A stretch of 64,000 nucleotides of DNA from an uncultured Flaviramulus sp. (GTDB lineage: Bacteria > Bacteroidota > Bacteroidia > Flavobacteriales > Flavobacteriaceae), in assembly GCA_947487155.1 (NCBI GenBank), contig CANKVS010000005.1:21713-85712 (forward strand), given 5' to 3'. The translations under genes were made by a program, and so were the position numbers. Of the stretch, positions 58,301-64,000 are shown piece by piece. The notes beneath the pieces are model-generated. The model worked only from the letters and a program-made list of their open reading frames with translations, did not search any database and had not been told where the DNA came from. Positions within the stretch are counted from its first letter, which is position 1; the number at the start of each line of letters is the position of its first letter.

Positions 58301-58827
58301 CTAGAAACTTCTAATGAAAACTTGCCATCAAAATCAGTCTGTGTTCCATTAAGAGTTCCTTTTTCCAAGATGTTTGCTCCTGGAAGTGGCTGTCCATTTT
58401 CATCACTTACAATACCAGATATTATTATACTCTGAAGCTCTATAATATTTGATGCTTTATTAGTGTTTTCATTAATAACAATAACATTATTTTCAGAAAG
58501 TTTGAAGTTAACATTACTGCTAGATAAGGTATGATCTAATAATTTTTTTAATTCGATTATTCCTCTTTTCAGTTCTACTTTAGAAGCATTTTTAAAAAGC
58601 TCTTCTGGATATATAAAGCTAAAATCAGATTGTTTTGTAATAATTCTAAAGACCTCATCTACAGATACAATCTTATCTTCTTTTATTTTTATTGTCTCTT
58701 GCGAAAAGCCATTGATAGAATTAAAACCGAATACAGTGGTACATAAAAGAAAGATGAATGTTTTCATAATAAGAATTAGAAGCTGTTTTCGTATAAGAGA
58801 ACAGCAATAAATAAATTTAATTTCCAT
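55342..58827 (-). CDS. SusC/RagA-family TonB-dependent transporter with STN domain
   Basis: A transporter of 1,161 residues (1,141 if translation starts at the ATG at 58767, which gives the cleaner signal peptide MKTFIFLLCTTVFGFNS). Domains are an STN signalling domain (about 60-110), a CarboxypepD_reg-like domain (ISGIVSDENGQPLPGANI), a plug (LAGKLAGVQVLQTTGEPGR, PLYVIDGVPLESS, VLKDASSAAIYGSRGGNGVV) and the barrel. The STN domain means ligand binding is signalled inward to the FecR protein next door. It imports the ligand with its SusD partner. Confidence 0.94.
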   Translation of the reverse strand: MEIKFIYCCSLIRKQLLILIMKTFIFLLCTTVFGFNSINGFSQETIKIKEDKIVSVDEVFRIITKQSDFSFIYPEELFKNASKVELKRGIIELKKLLDHTLSSSNVNFKLSENNVIVINENTNKASNIIELQSIIISGIVSDENGQPLPGANILEKGTLNGTQTDFDGKFSLEVSSENAILVVSYLGFTTQEVSVNNQTQVNIKLLPDTAQLEEVVLIGYGTQQQANVSGSIAKASIGELQDYPTSNYDQALAGKLAGVQVLQTTGEPGRELDIRVRGTGTITAGVEPLYVIDGVPLESSGRATEVVNMEDIESIQVLKDASSAAIYGSRGGNGVVLISTKKGKQGKMRINFNQSYGFQELSKKIDLLDAYEYAQLSKEGHDAAYLQEVPTGSADDPNSVRPVGYHKIPEELLPYIAGVEGLTNTDWQDEIYRRAEIKRYNISVSGATEKLNYFISANHSSQEGIILNSDYEKTGLRANLNINSGKFKIGLNLSPSYTKENRVSANQPWWDNGIVQAALAYSPTWSVYNEDGSFNYQGNGFWRIGTDYQHNEIVNPVALALLPKDEIEHYNLLSNLFVEYELLEGLKLKSSFAVNYNKYQNEFYRPSELETRGRNNFGNLSNPSARLSSTNIYNWIFENTLNYTKSLGNHNFDLLGGITAQKNSRKLQRIESSVTSDTPVSNAIQVINADQLTDSDSELQEWSLYSLLARLQYNYDNKYLLSASFRADASSRFGANNKWGYFPSVSAGWRVSQEEFFDNVNWVSELKLRASFGLTGNFKIGNYQHIAGIESDNGKNYVTGSGLQTGLAPFQIANPDLSWETTEMFNAGIDIELFNRQLGFTFEYYNGDTSDLLLDVPVPITTGFERSLQNIGRVNNSGYEISVKISPNLGNFKWTSNFNLSVNENEVKELGPENTDIIDTAGTGHAFFITRVGESIGSYYLLVQDGIFATQEQLDQYPHFSSTEVGDFRFVDVDGDGILDVNKDRTIVGNYAPDFTYGFSNSFAYKGVDLNVAFQGSYGGEILNLSRRYVANGEGNFNNTRELLNRWQSETNPGDLNTNRANRKARGNNGRTSTWHVEDGSYLRLQNVSIGYSLPKSILEKINISKLRIYVVGNNLYTWSDYTGYNPEVNLAGGGDQLTPGLDYGVYPLSKTYSLGVNVSF

Positions 58828-58923
58828 AAATTTGAATTGTGTTAGTTTAGTTAAACATTAAATTAATACGCATAATAGAAGGGATAAAGTGAAACGTCCA
58901 AATTTCAAATACTTTGTCCCTTT

Positions 58924-60084
58924 TTATTTTATCATTATAGTTTTTCCATTGATTTCATATCCTTTAATTTTTCCAAAATTTTTGATTGCATCAAGTATTT
59001 CATTAATTTTCAGCCTTCTTTTTAACGAACCATTAAATCTTTTTTCTTCAGAAGATTTATCTACAAAAACAAAATCCACATCGTACCAGCGAGATAATAC
59101 TTTAACAATATCTTTCAATGGCTTACCTTCAAAAGTAAATATCCCTTCTTTCCATGAAATTTCATTATAAACATCTACTTTAGTAACTGTAACGCTACTA
59201 CTCAAAACATTTAAGTTTGATTGTTGATTGGGTATTAAATTTTCTTTTCCTCCACTAAAATCTACGACAACCTGACCCTCTACTAATGTTGTATAAATAT
59301 TTATTTCATCTTTATAAGCTTTAATATTGAACTCAGTACCTAATACTTCTATTTCCTGAGACTGATTAAATACTTTAAACTTAGAACCTTTGTGTAGTGC
59401 ACTTGGAGATACATCGAAATAGGCTTCTCCATAAACAAGTTCTACCTGTCTTGTTTCTCCTTCTTTAAAGCTTACCGGATATTTTAATTGTGATTCTGAA
59501 TTGAGCCAAACTTTGGTTCCATCCGCTAAAACAATTTGGAATTGGCCACCTCTTGGAATAGTCAAGTAGTTATAGGCTATTTCTTTAGTACCCGTTTTGT
59601 TGTATATAACCTCTTCTCCATTACTTGTTAGGTTTTGAGTTTGGAAAGACGTTCCTTTTAATAAAGTTACTTCTTCTCCAGTTTCCAAAGTTAAGGTTGC
59701 TTTATCTGTGCCTGTTTCTATTTGGTTGCTAACAATGATAGGTGGTTCTACAGACTTGATTGAGTTCCTTTCTTTATTTAAAAATATGCTTAGAGACACT
59801 ATCAATATAACAGATGCCGCTACAGCATATTTATATACTACATTCGTTTTTAGTTGGTGAATAAAAGATTTTTCTTTACGAATGACATGAAGTAATTGTT
59901 CAGCTGTTTTTTGAGAATCATCATTGTTCATACCACTAATAATTGCATAATATGTTTGCACATAATCTTTAAACATTCGTTCATTAGCAGGTTTACTAAT
60001 CCAGTCTGAAAGTATATCCAAATCAGACATGGTCGCAGAGTTGGTTAGATACCGAACTATTAATTTTTCAATTTTATTGGTCAT
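58924..60084 (-). CDS. FecR-family anti-sigma factor
   Basis: A 386-residue inner-membrane regulator. A cytoplasmic N-terminal helical part (MTNKIEKLIVRYLTNSATM..., DUF4880-like) is followed by one membrane helix (YKYAVAASVILIVSLSIFLN) and a periplasmic FecR domain (IPRGGQFQIVLADGTKVWLN, YPVSFKEGETRQVELVYGEAYFDV). It ends in a DUF4974-type segment with LKDIVKVLSRWYDVDFVF. It holds the ECF sigma factor inactive until the SusC STN domain signals. The start at 60084 is chosen over an in-frame start 42 bases upstream. It is divergent from the sigma gene. Confidence 0.9.
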   Translation of the reverse strand: MTNKIEKLIVRYLTNSATMSDLDILSDWISKPANERMFKDYVQTYYAIISGMNNDDSQKTAEQLLHVIRKEKSFIHQLKTNVVYKYAVAASVILIVSLSIFLNKERNSIKSVEPPIIVSNQIETGTDKATLTLETGEEVTLLKGTSFQTQNLTSNGEEVIYNKTGTKEIAYNYLTIPRGGQFQIVLADGTKVWLNSESQLKYPVSFKEGETRQVELVYGEAYFDVSPSALHKGSKFKVFNQSQEIEVLGTEFNIKAYKDEINIYTTLVEGQVVVDFSGGKENLIPNQQSNLNVLSSSVTVTKVDVYNEISWKEGIFTFEGKPLKDIVKVLSRWYDVDFVFVDKSSEEKRFNGSLKRRLKINEILDAIKNFGKIKGYEINGKTIMIK

Positions 60085-60195
60085 TTTTGAGGTCACTATT
60101 TTTATATATAGCAAAGCTGAATTCAAATACCCTTGCTTTTTATTATTTTTTTATAATCTTTACATAAAATTTGTAAGGATTTATTAGTTAACACC

Positions 60196-60786
60196 ATGTC
60201 TTCTAAATTTAAAAATGAGTCTGTTTTAGTATCACATTTAATAAATGGGAATGAGCAAGCTTACATTTTTTTAGTAAAGACCTATCACAATTTGCTTTTA
60301 AATTATGCGCAAAGCCTAACTAAAGATAATGCTATGGCCCAGGACATTGTTCAAGATGTTTTTTTGTTCATTTGGAGAGATCGAAAAAAACTTGACAGGG
60401 TTTACTCTCTAAAGAATTTCCTTTATAAAATCACATATAACCAATTTGTTAATAAATATCGTAAAAGTCGGGCTGTCACTAATCTTGAACGAAGCTATAT
60501 AGAAGCTTTGGACGAAGCTATTGATGATAGAAATTCTGAGTTAATAAAACGTAAAATTGCTATTGTTACTGAAGGTATTACAAAATTACCTAAACGCTGT
60601 AAAGAAACTTTTTTGTTAAGTAAAAAAGAGGGGCTTACTAATATTGAAATTGCAGAATACCTGAATGTATCAGTTAAGACGGTTGAAGGTCACCTTACAA
60701 AGGCATACCAATTGCTTAGAGAACGTGTTGGTAATCAGTTAAAAAACATTTTATTCTTGTTATTTGGACGGTCGGAAAATGTTTAA
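60196..60786 (+). CDS. ECF sigma factor (Bacteroidota FecI-like, region 2 and 4)
   Basis: A 196-residue sigma-70 family factor. Region 2 spans about 15-85 (YIFLVKTYHNLLLNYAQSL, MAQDIVQDVFLFIWRDR, NQFVNKYRKS) and region 4 about 120-180 (LPKRCKETFLLSKKEGLTNI, LNVSVKTVEGHLTKAYQLLRE). It should direct transcription of the fecR-susCD block on the opposite strand. Divergent placement from fecR is common, though in many loci sigma and anti-sigma run in the same direction. It is followed on the far side by the desaturase remnant. Confidence 0.92.
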   Translation: MSSKFKNESVLVSHLINGNEQAYIFLVKTYHNLLLNYAQSLTKDNAMAQDIVQDVFLFIWRDRKKLDRVYSLKNFLYKITYNQFVNKYRKSRAVTNLERSYIEALDEAIDDRNSELIKRKIAIVTEGITKLPKRCKETFLLSKKEGLTNIEIAEYLNVSVKTVEGHLTKAYQLLRERVGNQLKNILFLLFGRSENV

Positions 60787-60789
60787 TAT

Positions 60790-61186
60790 TTAGTGTTTTA
60801 TTTTAATCTGCTTTTTAATTAATTTTTGATGTGTGATTTTCCTACACAATAGCTGTGTCCTGTTTTTCCCAAATATACGCAGCATACTGACGTGATTAAT
60901 TATTGCTTGATGCAGTGTCCTCTTGACGTGATATGGAAGCCCATAGTCTTGTGCCGTTTGTAATACAATTGGCTATTTTATCAGGAAGAGAAAACTCGTT
61001 CGCAGGCATAATATGAGCTATCTGAAAAACAACGCTCATCAAAAGTCCAGTTAAAAAATGCATGCATAAGAATGCTAATAGAATCAACCACCAAGATTGA
61101 TGTACTACTGAGTAATTCAACCCGATTTTGCGCAAACAAACCGGTTGATATAAAGTAAAAAGTATGAAAATACTTTTTTTTAGCAC
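60790..61186 (-). pseudogene. Fatty-acid desaturase remnant
   Basis: The minus-strand frame from 61186 contains WWLILLAFLCMHFLTGLLMS and VVFQIAHIMPANEFSLPDKIA, the last membrane segments and loop of acyl desaturases. The reading then shifts to another frame, PIVLQTAQDYGLPYHVKRTL followed by HQAIINHVSMLRIFG, the usual C-terminus. The roughly 45 residues between LPD and KIAPIV, including the HxxHH/QVEHH box, are missing, and so is everything before the membrane segment. It is therefore truncated, internally deleted and frameshifted, and cannot make an active enzyme. Confidence 0.75.
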
Positions 61187-61283
61187 TATAAATTATTCTA
61201 AATCTAAATTACAGTTATAAAAGAGAAATAACGAGATAAACATATACTCTATTAGATATACAAAATTATACACAGTTCGTACT

Positions 61284-62753
61284 TCAGTCTAATACAAACT
61301 TAAAACCTGTGGATATAATACCAGCTTTTAATCCATCACTCCTATTGTATAAACTGTATTTTAAATCAAATGACTTAAGACCGAAATTGAAAACTTTAAA
61401 CTTTGTGAATATGTCGGTATATCTCAATCCTAAGCCATATTGACTGCTATTAAACTTAGACAAGTCGTAATCTGATGTATAAAATTCTGATATTGAAAGG
61501 TGTGCTTCATAAGGCGCAAAATAATCAGCTGCCGTTTGGTTGTAAAAACGATATGTAGGGTATAAAGTGAACTTCCCTGCTTTTAATTTTACAGGCAATT
61601 CTACACTGAAAGTATGCGAATTGATGCTCCAGTCATCAAAATAATAGCGGTAGTAGGTTCTTAAGGATATTGATTCATTAATGTAATAATTAAATCGGGC
61701 GCCTATCGGAATTTTAAATCTGGAATTTGGCAAGCGTTCAATATCATCTGCTAAATGGAATACATCTCTATTAACAGGAGATGTATAATTGGATATATTT
61801 GCAGCATTGCCAATATAATAATTAGCACGATCTTGAAAATATATCCGTTGCATAGGGTTTCCTAGCCACCCTTTTTGTTGCACTACATCAAAGAATATGG
61901 AGAACTGTGCATTCTTACTCAAGATTTGAGAAAAACTAAACGATAGCGAGTAAGAATTTCTAGATTTATTTTGTATAAGTGTTGTATTTAAAGGCGACCA
62001 AACTGTCGCTGAATTTTTATCAATAACATTACCATCTTGATTTAGAATATCGATACCATTAAAGAATCCATTATTTAAATCTTCACCGGCTTCTAAGTAA
62101 GAATCTAACTCCGTTGGGTATTTTGGGCTCCATGTATCTAAATACACTTGAGCTTTGAGACCTATTTCTGTATTTTTCTCATTAAAAAGTCTGGTTATAC
62201 CACCTCCAAAACCAATGGATGTATAATCGTATTCTGCTGCAAAACCTGCATTGGTAGTCCAAATAGTATTTCTATCATCAGAACTATGATTATAGCCTAC
62301 ATTAACACTCCCCCAAGTATCTTGACTAGAAGCTCCGGAAGAGGCCTGCCAAGGACTTCCAGTAACATTGGAGGTTTGGTTATTATTTCCACCATTATCA
62401 TCGTCATCGTCATCATAATTACCGTTTGAGGCACCACTCGAATCAAATGGATCTAAATTACTGGATGAAGCCGATGTATAGGTAGAGATACCTGCATCTA
62501 TAGTTAATACATCATCCGTATTTAAAGGAATAGCAACTACAAAAGTGGGAGTAATATCGGTTAGTGTTTCATCACCTATACCACCAGTTACAGAGGCATG
62601 ATTGCCCTCTTGCCTGTAATAGCTCATTAAAAAATCAACTTCGGTAGTTTCTAAAACTCTTTTTTTATATGTATTTAAAGTATCTTTTAGCTTCGTTTGA
62701 GAAAAACCAAAAGACACATAAAAAAAGATTACTGTTAGAATGATATATTTCAT
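61284..62753 (-). CDS. DUF3570 outer-membrane protein
   Basis: A 489-residue exported protein with signal peptide ending GFSQ and a beta-rich, aromatic-alternating body typical of outer-membrane barrels. It fits the DUF3570 family, which usually occurs with DUF4266 lipoproteins and ApbE. A low-complexity insert near 113-130 (NYDDDDDDNGGNNNQ) is probably a surface loop. The role is unknown; context suggests an extracytoplasmic flavin or redox function. It is separated by 193 bases from the DUF4266 gene upstream. Confidence 0.82.
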   Translation of the reverse strand: MKYIILTVIFFYVSFGFSQTKLKDTLNTYKKRVLETTEVDFLMSYYRQEGNHASVTGGIGDETLTDITPTFVVAIPLNTDDVLTIDAGISTYTSASSSNLDPFDSSGASNGNYDDDDDDNGGNNNQTSNVTGSPWQASSGASSQDTWGSVNVGYNHSSDDRNTIWTTNAGFAAEYDYTSIGFGGGITRLFNEKNTEIGLKAQVYLDTWSPKYPTELDSYLEAGEDLNNGFFNGIDILNQDGNVIDKNSATVWSPLNTTLIQNKSRNSYSLSFSFSQILSKNAQFSIFFDVVQQKGWLGNPMQRIYFQDRANYYIGNAANISNYTSPVNRDVFHLADDIERLPNSRFKIPIGARFNYYINESISLRTYYRYYFDDWSINSHTFSVELPVKLKAGKFTLYPTYRFYNQTAADYFAPYEAHLSISEFYTSDYDLSKFNSSQYGLGLRYTDIFTKFKVFNFGLKSFDLKYSLYNRSDGLKAGIISTGFKFVLD

Positions 62754-62906
62754 GTAAACGTTTTATGGTTTAAAAACCCACCATAAATAGTGAGCTAGAT
62801 TTTGGGCATTGTTTTAAAAGTTTCTACTATCCTCTGGATAAGTTCATTATTGGTTAAACCTAAATATTAGAGACCCTTCGACTGTGCTTAGGGTAAGTTC
62901 TGTCAA

Positions 62907-62938
62907 CATTTTTTGCAAGCGTAGCAAAGCAAAAAATG
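62907..62938. repeat. Inverted repeat downstream of the DUF4266 gene
   Basis: CATTTTTTGC and GCAAAAAATG form a 10 bp stem around AAGCGTAGCAAA, 8 bases past the minus-strand stop codon. The stem could end transcription, though no long T run follows it on the minus strand. The adjoining CCCTTCGACTGTGCTTAGGG (62873-62892) resembles a separate intergenic repeat. Confidence 0.45.
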
Positions 62939-62946
62939 GGCATCAC

Positions 62947-63156
62947 TTAATTACAACCACAACCACCACCAGTTTTACCTCCATTGGCGCCCGATGCGGC
63001 TTCGCGGTATACTTGAAAATTAGTTTCAAAGCGTTCTACTGACATTGCAGATAGCTTCATATCCGGATCATTAATATTTACTTTTTCATATTCTTTTACT
63101 GCTACACATGAGCTTAAACTTGCCATTATGGCTATTAGAATTTCAATTTTTTTCAT
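62947..63156 (-). CDS. DUF4266 small lipoprotein with GGCGCN tail
   Basis: A 69-residue lipoprotein (MASLSSCVAV lipobox, Cys17). It has the DUF4266 pattern: a short VKEYEKVNINDPDMKLS segment, an REAASGANGGKTGGG stretch and a C-terminal GGGCGCN. Its start follows the ApbE stop directly, with no gap, indicating translational coupling. Family members often carry REGAT-like sequence at the REAAS position, which resembles a flavin attachment motif; that link is inference. Confidence 0.8.
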   Translation of the reverse strand: MKKIEILIAIMASLSSCVAVKEYEKVNINDPDMKLSAMSVERFETNFQVYREAASGANGGKTGGGCGCN

Positions 63157-63957
63157 TTATTTAGTTTTATTATTTTCTGATGTAACCCCTTCAGAATAGT
63201 ATATTTTTCCATTAGCATCCACGATGATACAGTCAATAGATTTTAACTGATTTATAAAGTCTAAGCCAACATCTTTACCCATTACAAAAATGGAAGTGGC
63301 AAGTGCATCTGCCAATTCTGCACTGGATGCAAAAACGCTCACACTTACCAAACCACTACTGGGGTAACCGTTTCTAGGATCTATAATATGGGAATAAGTT
63401 TTTCCATTAAAAGTGACGCGTTTTTCATAATTCCCTGAGGTTACAATGGCTTTTTCGTAAATGGGCAATAAGGCAAAAACCTTATTTTTATTTAATGGTT
63501 TTTTTATAGCGACATTCCAGTCCTCTCCATTTGGTTGTTTGTCCCAAGAATTCAAATCACCAGAAGCATTGATGATACCTGCAACAACACCCTCTTCTTT
63601 TAAAAGTACTTTTGCTTTATCGGCAGCATATCCTTTTCCTATAGCACCAAAGCCTATTTTCATGCCTTTGAGCTTTAAGAAAACTGTTTGTTCTTTTTTA
63701 TTTAAGATGATGTTTTTGTAGCCTACTTTAATTACAGAATTTTTAATTTCTTCTTCAGAAGGTATTTTAGTCATGCTGCCATCAAACTTCCAAATGCGAT
63801 CCATCGATGCATAACTAATATCGAAAGCGCCATCGGTAAGTTTTGAAATATGAATGGCTCTTTCAATTAGGCTAAATAATTCTAAATCTACTTTTACCGG
63901 TTGTATCCCTGCGTTTTTATTGATGAAGTGATTTAAACTTTTATAATTTTTCTTTTC
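63157..63957 (-). pseudogene. apbE: FAD:protein FMN transferase (ApbE), N-terminally truncated
   Basis: The catalytic part of ApbE is well preserved: GFGAIGKGYAADKAK, INASGDLNSWDKQP, YSHIIDPRNGYPSSGL and SAELADALATSIFVMG (Asp/Thr metal and FAD ligands). Upstream the frame continues through FINKNAGIQPVKVDLELFSL and LTDGAFDISYASMDRIWKFD, which belong to the family. It then meets TAA at 63958-63960 without an ATG, GTG or TTG before ASMDR. The first 70-90 residues, with the MGSxFD-type start, are missing. Only an internal ATG at 63804 could start a 215-residue protein. Confidence 0.65.
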
Positions 63958-64000
63958 TTAATTTTTTTAATAGCTATAACTAAGAAAGCGAGATAGTTAA
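63933..64000 (-). CDS. C-terminal end of an unidentified gene running off the window
   Basis: On the minus strand, NYLAFLVIAIKKIKKRKIIK and a final Val then TAA (63933-63935) read as a hydrophobic helix followed by a basic tail, the usual end of a membrane protein. The frame overlaps the first 25 bases of the truncated apbE frame. Only 21 residues are visible, so no family can be named. Confidence 0.35.
   Translation of the reverse strand, partial: NYLAFLVIAIKKIKKRKIIKV

Noticed and set aside
62873..62892. CCCTTCGACTGTGCTTAGGG as a terminator
   Set aside because: Only a 4 bp stem can be formed and no T run follows; better viewed as part of an intergenic repeat.

Overview
The window reads as chromosomal DNA of a marine-type Flavobacteriaceae bacterium (Bacteroidota). 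The evidence is AT-rich DNA, Bacteroidota -33/-7 promoters (TTG ... TANNTTTG), PorQ and a C-terminal type IX secretion (T9SS) sorting domain, SusC/SusD proteins, a fused E1 alpha/beta 2-oxoacid dehydrogenase, 'CCC motif' membrane proteins and a zapA / 6S-like RNA / rny arrangement. I saw no tRNA, rRNA, CRISPR array, transposase or prophage.

Layout. 1-8.9 kb: tail of an amidohydrolase, a three-gene acyl-CoA (probably propionyl-CoA) carboxylase operon, a PrsW-like protease, a NUDIX hydrolase, an M42 aminopeptidase, dihydrolipoyl dehydrogenase and AroQ. 8.9-13 kb: an outer-membrane barrel gene broken by one stop codon, XerD, RNase Y, a 6S-like RNA, ZapA and a small coiled-coil protein. 13.2-20.2 kb: an operon of M23 peptidase, TonB-dependent receptor, aspartyl protease with PDZ, and sulfatase. 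20-31.8 kb: cysteine desulfurase, Smr protein, a T9SS cargo protein, a run of four small membrane proteins (CD225, two DUF2752, CCC motif), Cmk, PorQ, Lon and a rhomboid. 31.8-47.9 kb: LpxL-type acyltransferase, ATP-grasp protein, GlmM, an ACP phosphodiesterase-like protein, gamma-glutamyltransferase, UvrA, a LOG-family protein, an M1-like protein without its zinc site fused to an outer-membrane barrel, and the E1 fusion.

48-60.8 kb is the main accessory locus. A divergent ECF sigma factor and FecR anti-sigma precede SusC, SusD, two surface-type lipoproteins (a YdcF/DUF218 domain protein and an FN3-FN3-PKD-beta-propeller protein), a lipoprotein glycerophosphodiester phosphodiesterase and an organophosphate:phosphate antiporter-like permease. 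Together they suggest capture of a phosphodiester-containing substrate at the surface, cleavage in the envelope and import of glycerol 3-phosphate. A decayed T9SS sorting domain sits inside the locus, and a terminator lies between the phosphodiesterase and the permease.

60.8-64 kb holds a fatty-acid desaturase remnant and a DUF3570 / DUF4266 / ApbE set in which ApbE has lost its N-terminal part. Four broken genes are visible in total, three of them between 50 and 64 kb. Several small palindromic repeat families lie between genes.
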